A DNA stretch of 64,000 nt from Phoronis australis. Its lineage: Eukaryota; Phoronida; Phoronidae. The stretch covers positions 103,336 through 167,335 of the forward strand of contig NMRA01000275.1 of the NCBI GenBank assembly GCA_002633005.1, given 5' to 3'. A program made the position numbers and the translations under genes. Positions 28,101-43,100 of this stretch are shown here, one piece after another (the first letter of the stretch is position 1; each line of letters opens with the position of its first letter). The notes beneath the pieces were generated by a model, which did no database searches, had not been told where the DNA came from, and worked only from the letters and a program-made list of their open reading frames with translations.

Positions 28101-31100
28101 AAACTACCAAGCAGAAGACTGCACGGTACAGGTTTTGACTTGTGATCATTTGTTGATGTAATTTACATGTGTATGTCAGTGTCTTTTTTAAAAGCATGTT
28201 TGATGTTACAATAGTCTTCTCTTCCGTGACCGGACTACTAAGTTAATGCACTGAATTCAAAATCCCAATAAGTGATCATCACCTCATTACCACTAAATAA
28301 CTGCCTTCTTCAACAATTCGCATAGGCGGATTCAGGGGGGCCAAGGGGCCCGCCCCCCCCCCCGCTTGGCTGCCGCAAAAAAACAGCAAGAGCGTAGGGA
28401 AAAGTTGAGTTTATTAATTTGCCCCGGTAATTAAAATTATGAAAAAAAGATTTAAATGTGTGCAGTTTTAGTGTTTGGGAGGGGGCTCATATCCAATTTC
28501 AAGTGTCAAATTCGGAACACGGCGCATGGTAACGGAACTATGGCTAAGTGGTCGCGTAAAGTCACGATGTCGGTACTTCCGTAACTCACCGGCAATTTCC
28601 GTACCGTCCTTGACCTCGAGCGGCAACCGATGGACGTGTGCGGGTTTTTTGTGAACATTTTTGTTCTTTGACTGCGAATTTCTTACGAAGTCGCCGGAAC
28701 AGGACACCGTGAATGGTATTGGGAGAAAGAACAATTCTTCATGGTTTGTTGAACCTCTGTTTTGTGTAAATTTATTGAGTTTTATGTTTGCTATGGACGG
28801 CTGAAGTGAAGCACCCGTGGAATTTCTGGTCGGAAGTGTCATACCTCGTAGTATTATATGTAGTGTATTGGGGACGATCAGAAGCTGAGGACGCCTGTGG
28901 CTAAGTGTAGGCTCTTCCGCGATATCCCAGGCGACCGGCAGTGGCGCTGCGCACTACGACTCCGTTTACGTCGTCTGCTCCACTGTGCAATGAAGAAAAT
29001 TTACTTCATTTTTTAAAGAAAATGGAACCTGAGTGACGATGAAAAACAGAAGCTGCTGGTAAGATGTGAATTTTAATCGAAGCCTTAGTGAATCACTCAG
29101 AAACTCATTAATTCTCTCTTTGTAAAACCTTAACTTAAGACGATTTCCAAAGCAATCCCGTCATTATTGCCAACACGAAAAACGGATTTGGTCTTTTGGG
29201 CATTTGAAGACTATTTTAAATACAACAAATTTGTTAAGAACCGATTGCACAAAATATAAAACGTGTAATAAGTATTACAAAAAGAAGTAGGTTTCGCGCG
29301 CAAACGCTGTGGTGAAATCGTGGTGGTGTAGTGGTACAGCACGCGCGTCCTATCAGCCAGGTCATAAGTTCGAATCTGTGGAACTCGCAGTTTTTCCTGT
29401 GTGACACGTTCTCCGTGTTTCTTTTTTTCTTGGATAATACATCAGAAATCAAGGAAAATGCTTGATTGTTAGAGGAAAAAACAGAACAATTTCCTCCCCA
29501 CCTCTCCCCATTCAGTGCTATGCGCATCTACAATCGTGGTTTGCGCAAATGCTTACAACCGGATAAAATGATGCCCCCCCTTGTGATATCCTAGATCCGC
29601 CACTGGTTCGATACCATAATTTCCATCTAACGTTGACATCGCTGTGATAAATACTCTCGTCGTCGTCGTGACCATCGTTTTGCAGATCGGCGACAATGAC
29701 GCCAGATTTTCAAGCTTTTACCAGTTGACGTTGGTACTGTCGTTTACCTCATTTTCACTGCGTTCTTGTAGTGGCAGCATCCCCGGAGAAGTACACGGTT
29801 GTGGCTAACAAAGACGACACGGTCATGCTAACAATGAACTCATTGCACGATTGGGCAACGCCTGAGGGATTGTCCTACGCATGGAAGCACAACGGCAAAA
29901 CGCGCAATGAAACGTCTTGGCAGGCATTCAGTGTTGAAATTGAGCAGGCGAGTGAAGCTGACGAAGGAATATATACCCTCAACATACCTCAGTACGCGCT
30001 TATATATAAGAGCTACATGCGGTTGATCATTCGTGGTAAGTTTACATTTCCTCATCCACTGCACGTACATCACGTGTGTTGTGGGGTTTTGTGGCATATT
30101 CAATATTCGACAGGTACTACCCTTTAGACCAATATGTGCCGAGTGTGACAATATCTGCAGTCAACATCGACACATGCTGTCGCCAAGAGTACAATATATG
30201 GCACATGTTGTCGCACCCGGCATATAAGTTATAGTTGCCACAGAGGACGACATCATGTATCGGGTGCGACAATATTTGATGCCACATGTTGTCAACTGCC
30301 TAAAAGTATCTACTTTTAGGGAAAGTTCATAGCTGCGTACACGCATATGGGGTGCATATTGTCATCCTGTCCGGTTTTGCGTTTATCATTCCGCTCGATA
30401 TTTCAAAAATCCTTACTCTGATCCTGATCAAATTTAGCACAATAGTTTACGGCATCACTTACGTGGTGCTTGTGACTTTCTATTGTGTACCTTCGCCCAG
30501 GGCCAGGAATATTTTTGGCGGGATGGTGTTCCTGGATATGTCTAGAAAAGCGACGCGCAGAGGTATGTGGCGACAACGCGCCAGTGACAGTAGATTTCCG
30601 GGTGGATTCAACCACTGTGCCACCCCCAAGTGGCTATTTTAATCTCGGAGGGCATTTAAACTGTTTACGACAGAATGTTCGGTGAAGTCCTCAGCACTTC
30701 AAAGGCTTGATGGCGCCGCCATAGATTGAAGTGAGTCAGTCGCTATTCATGGACTTGGCCTAATGCGCATTGGCTGAGATGCAGTCGTAAACCATGAACG
30801 CGTCTGTTTAGCGTATGAGTCGAAGTTAAAAAAGTACAATAAGTAAACCAAACGATCAACATGACTGTTTTTTGAAATTGGAAAGTAAATATTATCCGTC
30901 TTCGATTTTTTAAATCTTCGGATTAGAAGAGAAATTAGCGAATAGGTTTTCTTTAGGAACGCGCCTCAGCCACGCACAAATTATGTGAATCGATTAGGAC
31001 GGATTAGTCCCTGTTTGGCTTAAAGTGGAATAGAGAGTAAAAAACAGACCACACTGGATTATTCAGAGTGGTTCTCTGCCACTGAAACAAAAAATCAAGC

Positions 31101-34100
31101 TGTTTACCTGGTATTTTTACGATTTGTCCGTAAAGATTTTGAATTTCTGTTGATGTCAAAGCACTTTTCCTTTAGTTTTACATGTCAAAAAGTGACATGT
31201 CAACTGCTCATCACTGTCTATTCTTCTCCCACACGGCAAAGAACCTCTCCGTATTTGGTATGACAAGACATAGACGCAGCACATTACCGTTATACATTTG
31301 TCTTTCTAATTCAACAAAGACAGTGGCGATTTCAAACTGCAACCGGCCTGTCTTCTTTAAGCGCATGCTTGCATACATATTATCAGGGACGGATAATTTG
31401 GGATGAAATGAATTTTATTTCGAGTGTGTTTCAAAAATAGTCAATCTGACGATTATTTGTTGAAATTCTTGCAATTTTCAAAGTGAATAACTCTCACTTA
31501 CCAAGAAGTAGATTCGCTACTATCTGTTTAAAATGTATTTTTACGAATTTTCGCGTTTCATGACTCTTTAAGTTCGCTTATAGCTCTTGAGGCCCTAAAA
31601 CGCGAATTGATAACGTATTAGGAGTTGCCTCGTGATGCGCATTTATAAGAGTCACGCGTTGCAGGGTCGCTTACATTATTCGATAATCTTGCGAAATCCT
31701 TGGAAGCAGATAGAGAACCAAAACAACTATAGGGGATTGACAATCTGTCGTTCCTGATAATTCTATAATGATACTAATTTTGAAAGAGACATTATCGTTT
31801 TTACGACCGAAAAATGCATTTTTGAATTATTGCTGGGTGAGAATGATGATTTGAAATTTTAAACCAGATTTATAAATCAATAAAATACGTTGTTTTGTGA
31901 TAATGTTACAAATCGTTAATTCTCGCCGATGTCTGCCAGACATTCGTTGAAACCAAAGCCTCTGACTATCGAGTGCAATTTAGCTCGCTAGGTCAACGGT
32001 TGCCTGCAAAATCCAAGATTCGTGGTTCGAATCCGCGCTGAGGCTAGTTTCAGAAAATTGTTTGTTTCGTCAATAATGACAATTTAAATACATGCATACT
32101 TTAAAGGCCATGTAGATTTGTCGTTTTTTTTTTAATTTGTCAAACTTGAGGAACAAAATACGCCCTATCTCATACATGTAAGTGGCTCATCGGATTCATA
32201 TGAAACTTACAGACTCTAATTAAAAACAAAATCGAAATGGCATAATTTAGAAAAGTTCATCTTGAACATTCATATCAAACGAAATTTGTTGATACCGCTG
32301 TTTTGCTTTGTATGTACCTTTCTTCTTTGTTGCATTTTAGAAAAAGAGGTTGTCACGTGACCTAGTTAATAGCAGATTGCGCAACTGATTCCCCGCGTAA
32401 CTGAACCATGCTTTGGAATAAATTGAAATGTTTAGGCGACCTAGTCAAACTTTTGGACCTGTATATAGTCACTGACGTCTTCGTGACGCTTGTCTCTATC
32501 GTAACTCATTTCCGGTCCACTTTATTTACAAATACTCAAGTCTTCAAAATGATCAATAAACGTCAGGTCCAATATCTGACAATTTTATACCAATATGTCT
32601 TTTGCCTTCTCATTGACGCCGCGCATGCGGGGCGTTTGATTTTTGCGTTCGTTAGTTCCGGTGTTGGTTCTTCCTATGGTATTTACTGTCACAAAAACGT
32701 TTCGCAACTTCGCTGTTCAACCGAATTGTATCTGAATCATATCATTAGAAAGCCATTGGCCAGTGCTTGATGGTGTGTGATTATAATAAATTTATTAGAA
32801 TAGCACAAGTACTGAGAAGTAAGTGAAAAATATAAAAACACAAAAAAGAGTAAAAATAAAAGTTCAAGTGTAATACACGAATAAATTAAAAGGTCAATGA
32901 CTTATTTCCATGATGTTCCGTAAAAAAGTTGCAAAACAGCCGAAGCAAACGACAAATAATCATCATGACCTTCTACTCCACAAACTTCGATCCTACGGCA
33001 TTACTGGGAATCTTTTAAATATGATTACCTCATATCTCTCTTATAATACATGTAGATATTGTTCGTGTCGACGGTGATCTTTCAACATCATCTCCTCCTG
33101 GGTGTGGAAACGCAGGTGTACCGCAGGGTACCGTATTAGACCCTCTTCTCTTCTTGGTTTATATTAGTGACCTCAGCTATTAGTCACAAGAATGGAGAAT
33201 GAATTTTAAACCTGAAAAAAGCGTTGAAAGTCTTGTTCAAATCCTTTACACTTCCACACATTATTATTGTGACATAATATATCAGACTTTCAACACTGGT
33301 GCACTCCACCATTTGGAAAAATTACAGTATCAAGCTGCCTTACTCTACAAAAATTACATAATTATTAAATGGTAGTCTAAACTTCGAACTTTTTCTCAAT
33401 GAATTCCTCTTATGCAATGTTAGTAAATTTTTATACATCGCTTATTGATGTTGTTGCTTCTAATTTCTGTATCTGCGCATGTTTTTGTTTTTAATATGGC
33501 ATATCTAAATGTTTGAATACTTATGTTAGATACTACATACATGTACACTACTTTAATCTATATACTGTCTACAACCCAGATGTTTGTCGTTATTTTCCTT
33601 ACATTTTCTGTGTATTCTTCAATGAATATATATCACCTTGAAAAAAAATCTGCCACGTGAACAGTATGGGTGAAGTATTAAAAAAATTCCCAAAAAATCA
33701 AAAAACTCAAGAATTCGACTCAGTACTTTAGTGAAGGGAGTTCTTCGGGTGACATTTAGAGAATCACTTGAAGGATTTCGATGAAATTTGACACAGAGGT
33801 ATGTGACGGCTTAACACTGGTGGAAGATAATTTGTAGAGGATGCAGGGGATTCAATAATTGGAACATCGCCTAGTGACCATTTTGTTCTCGATATTGGGC
33901 TTTTTCTCTATTTTGAGGGTAGATCGTTTCCTGACGATATTTCATCAAGCAATGCGGCACTGATTTCAATGAAATTCGAAACAATTAAATGTGATGTCAA
34001 CCACGTTTCATTTGGATAATGTCTACAGAATGGATGTTCGGATTTCAATGAAACTGGTAACAATTGTCCACTACGCCGGCACCAATCGATTTTCAGACGG

Positions 34101-37100
34101 TGACTATTTTGATCTTAACAAGTGGCTATTCAGTATTTTCTGGGGTAGAGCCGGATAATATCTAGGCAACCAAATGACGGATTTCAGTAAATCTTTACAG
34201 AGAAGTTTGTGACGGCAATCCCCCGGCACCAGTCGAGTTGTTCATCAATCAATCTGCACAATTTTTTTCTTGATAATTTCTGTCGCTTTCATTCGCCATC
34301 TTCATAAGCTGAATAATTTGGCAGCAACCACTCTTGAAGATAGAATGCATCAAAGGCACGACAGCGTTGTCGGCTGAGGATTTTCATTCGTAATTAGCTC
34401 TTTGTATGTTTCACAATCATCCGCAGGACAACAATAGAAAAGTCCGCCAAGAGACGTCAGAAGAAGACTTAAAATAACGGCTATATTTCAAGACAGGTCT
34501 TGTCTCATCCTCAAGCACAACTAAAATATCACGTGATTAACAAAAAAGGCGACAAAATGTCATGACTTAATAGCCTAAGGGTGTATAACCAATAACAGGA
34601 TTTAAACACAACGTAGTAAAAAAATCAGAGCCAGTGTAAAGTGTACAGGCGCAAGCTTCTCATTCAACACAGGCTTTTCAAAAGCAATAAGCAGACTTCA
34701 ATATCCTCAATCTGTGGGTGTCATGTTCAATATACCGAATTACAGCGTTATCAAAGATCTCGTGTGTAGTAATTTTACGGCCAACGCGAAGTAGTTGTCT
34801 TGTATTGAACCACTCTGTAAATGTTAGGCCAGGCGTCGGGAAACAGTACATAACGTATGGACCATGAATGGGTATTCGGACGATTTCAGTCGTGTAAAAG
34901 ACAAGTGAATTCGTGAACAACACCACACAGAGCGAACGATCACAATTTTTAGCAGCTTAGATGGTTTTTCATTACTAGATTCTATGACTTATAGTGTTCT
35001 GATAGTAGATAACATTAACGTTATCTCCCGGTTTTACAACTTTGACATTCTCTCATACAATAGTCATTGGCCTAGACTGCAGTTATTGTAACAAACGATC
35101 TTGGTGCTGTCAGGGTTGGCATTGGTGTTGACACTCAAATCAATTTTTTGAAACAAGTACCTAACATGATATCAATTTGCAAGTGCTCGATTCACTCGTT
35201 ATTAGATTTCAGCATTAAACCCGTTCCAGTCAGACGATACTTGGTACTGTATTTCCACGCTCTTAACAATGCTATTGCATATTAGGAAGTAACCGACTAT
35301 GGTATTTTAATACAATCTACGCTTAACAAAGTGCAGTTGTATTCATCGTCAACGTGTAAAAGTGAAAACAAAAAATTCTACAAATTGGTGACGTATCTCG
35401 CAAGCTCACATAGCCCACATCATGCAATAACCTTTGGTATATGTTGTGTTTCCAACGAATTTGGCCAAGCATTCACAGAGATAAGGCATTAGCCTGCAAG
35501 TTCCACTTTAAGGTATTTAGAGAAAACGGCAACTTTGTAACGTTCAGGACAATCGATATCAGCATGTAAGCTGCCACAAATATCTGTAGGTTTGTGATTG
35601 ACAGAAGTACCGAAACCACATTCAGTATAATGTGTCAGGACAACAAGAAACGGCAATTTTTCACATTCTTGCATTTTATACGTATAATTGCAAGTGTTGT
35701 CTGAAGAGATAACAAATCGCGATTAATATAAAAAATATCGTCTTCGTAGCGGATCAGCAAACACAGGAATACCATCAACGCAACACTGCCGCGCGTTTAA
35801 AAAATTCCATTGTCACCATGAAGGACATATCATTATCGTCGCAATATCTTTCGTTCATGTTTGCTAAATGTTGTTCCACAAGGCTGCGTTTATAATCATT
35901 TTGTCTTCATCATTCATCATCGTCACCATCATCACCCAGTCGATAACAGAAATCCAATCAGACCCAAGTCTGATTGAATTTTTTTATCGATCGGCAGTCC
36001 TGATACCTTAGTGGACTAGAGCGTCTGCGCGGTGAGCAGAAAGTGCCGGGTTCGAGACAAGAAGACTAATAATTTTTACTTGTACCATGTCAACACGTCA
36101 CACTTATATACACGAATATGCACTCCCAAGTTTGGATAAGATATCTCCTATTCTAAAATTTTGATTTGACTTCTGTTATCTACCGGTGCCCCGATAGCTC
36201 CGTAGAGTAGAGCGTCTGCGCGGTTTGCAGGAAGTCCCGGATTCGACCCCTGGGTCCGGTCTCTAATCTTTGTACTCGAAACGAACTCGAAACTATTTTT
36301 GGCAATTTCTCTGCTCCTTTTGTGCGAACTTAAGATAATTGGTTATCAGACTGAGCTCGAATACATTATAGTTTATGCATAGGAGTTTCTAGTTCAAGTT
36401 CGCCCTTGAAGACCCTTATATTCGTGCTACAAACTCGATTAAAAACTCGAAATTTCGAGTTCAAACTCGAACTTATTGCTTTAATATTGGGTTTACAAAC
36501 TGTGAACTAAGGGCAATAAATTATCTACGTAAGTTATTGTGTACTCGACCATAGAATAATAGACACTTATCTTGAGTTCGCCCAAAAGTAGAGTAGAAAA
36601 TGCCAAACCTAATTTCGAGTTCCATTTCGAGTAGAAGATTGGAGACCGGGCCCTGGTCAGGACAGACGTCTGTCCAATCATGAGTCATGTGATATTGCTA
36701 ACATACGGAGCGTAAGGAGACTGCTAGTTCTTATTTACAAAGATAATGTCTGTGGTGATCAGTTCATTAGTTCTAAAGCACATTAAGGGTGGTTTGCATG
36801 GTGCTGAGAAACTGCTGATGTAGCCCCGACCGTATTATAAACGTACATTTACGTAGTTGATGGTTCTCAATTAATTATTTTGTTCGTACATTTATTTGAA
36901 CAAAATATTTCGCAGTATGAAAAATTAGAAAAACACATACACGCACAATTACAAACATCACAAGCACACCTGGGATCAGAATATTATCAAAGACGAAAGT
37001 TACACAAATAGATGAATCATAGGGGTCCGCCCTTCAACGAATAAGTCATATTGACAATTTTTGAAAAATACTTTTTCAAGATTGTGATATTTAGATTGTT

Positions 37101-40100
37101 CTATTTTGAGTAGTTGCAAACACGGAACACTAGAGTTAAATCTCGCTTTATAAATATTTTACTTGACCAAACATATAACCGAATTCATAACCTGTTCCGC
37201 ACCATGCCTGCCAAACAAAACCTCATGTAAGTTCAGTTCGAGAGTTTCACCAGTTTTCGATATGACCTAGTTGTTTACAGCTACCCAAACATTTTGAACC
37301 ATTGTACAAGATCAATACAACTGAACAAGATCTTCAGACTCACTATTACAAAAAGTACACAAGCGTAAATTTGTTAAACCAATCTTCTGTAAAAAAATGT
37401 TTGTACTAATAAGTCTGTGAAGAAATCTTATTTGAAACCACCTCAGTTTTGTATCCATAGTGAAATTATCTGCCAATACATTGTACCTACGCCGCCATTC
37501 TTCTGGCTGTGCAATACTTTAACAACTTTCGCATTTAATCACATATTTAGATTTTTTATACAAAGACATGATGAAATGATTATAAACAATTTTGCTTACA
37601 TGATTCGAATTAACAACAGTCAAAGCAAAATCAAATCTATAAGGAAGCATAACTTGAAATACATCGAAACAGGAATGACTCTTCAATAGATTACGGACAA
37701 CATAACGCACGCCCAGGAAAACAGTGAACGGAGGAGAAAAATCATAGAAGGAACAAAACTGATCATAAGTCATCAGTTCACGATTGCAATTTCAGAGATC
37801 ATAAAGAAAGTTATGCCCTTTCTATAACATTGTTTATTAGAATATTGTTTTTTCTTTATCTATTAATAGGCAGTCCGTATAAAAACCAGTAGATTTTCAA
37901 AAATCAGTCTATACGTCAAAATTCAAAACAACTTCATGTTTTGTACATGGATAAGTATCTTAAGAAAAACCCAAATAACAAATTTTGTGCACTCAATGAC
38001 CCCTAATTTCTCCGCTGGAGCATGAGAACACAAATTGGCAGAATTGGGCATAGTAGCAGTCTCAAAAATTGTATGTTTTCAGCAACAAAAATGAGTAACA
38101 TACAAAATAGGTCAAAAGCTATATTTTGGTGGCTGAAATAACCAACGTATACACTGTGCATAATTCTGTGCCATTTATTAAAATCTGACAGTTTTGTGCT
38201 AGGCAGGGGAGATAATCCACGGACCTCTTTTGGGGCTAATTTTAGTGGCCGTTTTTGTGACCTTCGTACTGCCATAAAACACCTTGTAGCCTAATGTGAC
38301 GTTTCGAATATACAGTTAAAGAGTTAGTCTTGATGACTGAGCAATAAAAAATCTTGCCTCAACTTTACAGTTTAGAGAAAATTGTCTTGCAAAACTGTCT
38401 ATTTTCATAGTTTGGAAATGACGAGCAGAGTTTACAGACCATTTGAACAAAGTTTTGAGCAAGAAGTCTGCTTTAAATGGTTATAGAAATCGAATCTAAA
38501 CTCTTTCAAAGGAAAACAAGATGTTTTCTGGGTTTATTACGCGGCTAGTATCAAAACTGAACCCAATGACCTTTGCCCACTGAGGGAGTCCGTTGAGGTT
38601 AAGCTTGAGGTTATATAAAAATTGTACATGTAACCCTCTTGTTTTCTTCCATTTTTTTACATTATCAGGTTAATTTAAACGCTCTGTAGGACTTTTAAGT
38701 GGAAATAAATGCCTTTAAATTTAAACGAGTAAGAATTGATATTTGTGATGACTGGTTGTGAGAGTAGAAAGTGCATTTTAAAAAGACAAAATTGCGGACG
38801 ATGTCGATGGCCCTCCATGTTCTTTTAGAGTTTATTCTGCAAAAATGCGATCACAAAAGCTTTGTGCTTTAGTGAGTCATGTCCAAGACACCGCTGAACA
38901 CTGGAGATACAGGAGCAAGGCCTGTGCCAGAGTACGGACTCCTACTATCCCGAGTCGGTGAATTTCTGACTGAACAGGACCAGTCATGGAAGAGTCAGGT
39001 AATGCTGGATGTTACCATTCTGCTCCTTTCCTCCTGAACGTAGCAGCCTTGTCACATTCTACCGGCATTTCTGTTTCGAGATATGACATTAGTGCAAAAT
39101 GGAAAGGATCTCTGTGATCGCAAGATTGCTCCACTCAAACAACATGCGAAGTACTTTGTAGCCGAAGGTAACAATATCATAAACTTTCTGGATTTGAAAG
39201 AAACATTATTTTCCAGTGGCGGTGTGAAGGGATTTTATATGTATGCATGTTCATTCAATGCAACAAAGTCTTTTCCAAAATACTCAGTTCCTGGTATAAG
39301 CACATTCCCAAATTTCCACTATTCCACCCAAGGAATTCGAGTATGGAAATCACTCCATATAAATGACGGTAAGTGCTTACAAATACTGAGAAAATGGGAA
39401 AACCTATGTCTCTAAAATCCACTAAATCTCTAGACATGGCGAATTTTCAACACCAAGAGTTAGGGTTGGCATTGTATCTAGTGAAGAGCCTCAACAAACG
39501 TTCCCTTGTACCAAGCATGGTTGCTCGAAACTCGCAGAACTAGGTCAGTATTTGGATGTGGATAACCACGCCGAACATTTACAGAGGGACACCACGTATG
39601 ACCACATCGCACGACAGTGGTCAGTAATGCTTTCAAATGCAAGAACCGGAGCGTCATTTGAGGCAGCCTCAGAGTACAGTGTGGATAAGACGAATGCTGA
39701 AGCAATATGTTAGGCATTGAAAAAAGATAAAAGGTTAACAAGATTTTCAGTAAATGTTAAGAAATTTCTGACGAACATATTCCATGAAGGACATAAGTCA
39801 GGTAAAAACATTCACCCTCAGAAGTGCCAAAAGGGAGAAAATATTACGAAAACCCACTGGGAAAGTGTTTACCTGTAATGATTGGTTAAGTGAATCGCAG
39901 ATTGGTGGATTTTTTCGAGGTTGTCTGCAGCAATTTTGATGATGACGATGCTATTTCGGCTGAAGATGCTGTTATTTCGTCAGATTTACTGAATGAAGTG
40001 GTAAATGAGCTCAAAGTTTAGCCTAGTTTTGTATCATAACAACCAGTCAAAGATATGCGAAGCTCGCAAAATTAATGCTTTATTTGTCGTGTTTAGTTGC

Positions 40101-43100
40101 AGTATTTAGGACTGGTTGGTGATGGCCAGCAGCTGGTTTGTAGCAGTTTTGGATTGTTGATTTTCGATTCACTCGTATCGATCAGTGAGGGAATTTAGAA
40201 CGAAACTCGGAATGATAAAATGGACAATATCTACAGCTCAACTCAAGTAACTATATAGCCTTAACTTAGAGGATACGTTTACGAAAGTTTTTTAACCAAA
40301 TGTGCAGGAAAGTTATGTGGAGATATATGTCACGTGTCTGTAGTTGTGCTTGAGAGTCCACTAAAGTTGAAGTTTAGTTATTGGTTAGATTATTTTGTTA
40401 TGAAGAATATCAAGATGTGTTCATTCTTAGGTATTGGTATCATTTTATTAATTAGTGATCTGTTAGAAACACGATTAAATATAGACATCATGATTGTTTG
40501 GATGAATTGAAACAAGTGGGTGGCATCTGAAGGAGTATGAGTGGTAACTAGGAAGAGTTCAAGTCAGTATGGATGCTGACCAGGAGCTGAATGACTGACT
40601 GCTGAGGGCCAAATGAATAGTGGCCAGGGCCTTAGTCTTAGGTTGTAAGAGACAGAATGGTTCATCGCCGAAACGAGAGTAAGTTGCATCTTGGGTCAAA
40701 TTGGTAGCATCAATGGGCAGAAATCTGTGGCGGCCGAGTGCAAATTTGGTGAGTGGCAGTGGCTGAGGATTAGCAGGATGAGTGACAACCAGGGCAAAAT
40801 GTGACAGTGGCCAGGATAGAAACACGTGGTGGCTGAGTGGATGGTGGCCTGAGGAGCAGTTTGCCTATTGCTGAGGCAGAAAAGGTGCTGGCTTATTGTG
40901 AAATTGTGGTTGCCACTTCAGGGGCAAAATGTATCGTAGTAGCCGAGGGTGGAATGGTGGCCGTACAGTTATGAGAGCGAAAGAGAGACAGAGATATAGA
41001 TATGATAATAGCAACTTGTTTTTTAATCACAATTTGAGTTTTACCGTCCTCGTCATATACTATATCTAGTTTGCAGTTGAGGTGACAGTAGACAGTCCAT
41101 TGGCACAGCGAGCACCTTGGGCCCCACTGACCACCCCTTGCTACGCCACAGTCACTCAGTATGTTTGCTATGAAGTCGAGACCGTTACTTCTGTTTACTT
41201 CATGTCTGTCATGAGTCATTAATAAATTTGTCTCTCGTGAATTATTTTCTACTGACTGAGAATGTGTGCCTTTTTATACCATTGATGATCACACAGTCAG
41301 AAATATTCAGCTTTAGGGTGCCCGGTGTGTGGGGGGAACAACAGATTTCTGGTGACTGGTGGCGACTAAAATTTGTTGCAACCAGCAGTGGCATTACAAT
41401 ATGAACACAAAGTTGCAATGACTATTGATGAGTTGAATGATTGTTTTGCACTGAACAGGGGGCCATACCCCCTTGGGAGCCTTCCCTTGCCTGTGGCTCG
41501 AACAAGGAAGATAAAAAACAAGAGTAAGGCAGGGTTGAGTTCAGTAATATTAGAACTTCTCTAAAATTAATCCAAAACCACGTGTACTCATTTAAAATGC
41601 AGGGCAATATCTCGCGAAGTCTTGAATTATAGCAAGGTCCTCATGTTCTTATTCTAGGTGCGTCTTCAGTCTCCACGTAAACAAATGCAGCGCCATCTAT
41701 CATTTAGAAGCACGCATGCTAGTAGATTTACGTACATATTGTTTGTGATAACCAATAATAATCAATGCCGTTTTCAGAATGGTAATTAGTAATGTTGTCG
41801 GCCTTTTCTCAAAAATACAAGGTTTTTATTTGTGTTTTGCAAGCTAATTATGTGTTCCAAGGGCCCCCCATTGGTAGCAGAGGCAACTGAGAACATGCAA
41901 ATAGGAGGAAGTGCAGTTCGTGTAATGCCTCGTACGCAAAAACTACTTTAGAGGCAAGATTTTTTTATTTTAGATTATGAACAGGTTAGAAATGACTGAG
42001 CAAATTATTATAAGGTCAATTTCTGGAAAGGTGCGTTATGGCTGCTACGGAGTGCCAAATTTGGCCGAAAGGGTTTCAGTGAAAACCTGCAAAATAGCCG
42101 TTTTTGCCTCACAAAATCAAAACGTACAAATTTAAAAGTGGAGTTTGAAAGTTATGCCATTAGATTATTCAGTCATTGTCCTTTCAATTCGTATCACTCA
42201 TTTGTTTTGACCTTGCCATACATGCTAGTACATGCCTACTTCGACGCCCAATTTTGTTGCAAAATGGAGGTACATGTCATAAAAAGAGAAATAATGAATG
42301 AAAATTCTTAAAAAGTGAGGTTTTTCTATATCTCAACAAACCATGTGCTAAATTTCAAAAAAATCTATGATTTTGGGTATAGACTCTACCTGTTGGTATT
42401 TATATGGAGTCACTTTTAATAGTTTTGGATTGAATCAAACCTTAAGTAATCTTAAAGGAGAATGCCACCCAAAAAACAACCTATTTTGTATCAATTTAGA
42501 TCGAGCAATTCTACTCGACAACAGCACGTTCGGTTGCGTTACCTGACACCTAACGGCAGACGGAGGTGTTGAAATTATCCAATGACGTCATTGGTTTCAC
42601 AGGCACGCAGTCTGTTCAGCAGTTCACAACACGGGTTATTGGTGTCAGCTTATCGCTTGAATACATCATTTAACACCAATAAATCACCAACTTTCGATGT
42701 AAAACACTTAAAAATACACCGAGTTCTTATCAAAACGTGTTTTCTTATTTCGCTGTTACGGATTTATTGGTATTTGGACACACCGTAGCCTACAAAGTTT
42801 GGCAGGCCAATTTACCAAGGTCCGTAGCAGGTGTTTGGGGTCTGTTCGGAGATAAATTCGAAGTATTCTTCTCTGTGTTGTTTAGACTTGTGATTTTTTG
42901 AGTTCCAAACACACAAAACGCTTGTTATCACGGCTAGTGGCTCGGAACCCGATCAGGCCAGTCGCGGCCGCCGGAACTGGCACGAACATAAACCAGCTTG
43001 AGTTGGAAACCGAACTCCCAGTCACGAAAAGACTATAACAGTGAGCCAAAAGAAATAATGTGCACGTCATTATTTATGTGAATTAGCCACGAAACTGAAA

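Larger units (their letters stand above)
28321..29605. mobile_element. CAGTGGCGGAT-type element in intron 2 (degenerate left end)
   Basis: The right end CTAGATCCGCCACTG (29591-29605) matches the terminus of the hAT-like element at 1010-3348; the left end CATAGGCGGATTCAG (28321-28335) is a diverged version followed by a G/C tract. The interior is unrelated to the first copy and contains another repeat (28468-28910) and a tRNA-like unit (29318-29392). It nearly fills intron 2. Boundaries on the left are approximate. Confidence 0.45.

Noticed and set aside
30036-30127. Ig2 exon read-through as an alternative secreted end
   Set aside because: The tail after the strong GTAAGT donor is short and has no feature; no evidence that it is used.
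31978-32045. Functional tRNA gene
   Set aside because: The B box and T-arm are good, but D-arm and acceptor stem do not pair; the same applies to 29318-29392 and the pair near 36 kb. SINE heads fit better.
32408-32770. 120-codon frame as a host gene exon
   Set aside because: No domain, no matching splice phases with the receptor, and composition typical of T-rich intron DNA.
37417-37689. Forward frame of 90 codons
   Set aside because: Shadow of the reverse-strand LINE ORF2 fragment (TKLRWFQIRFLHRL...).
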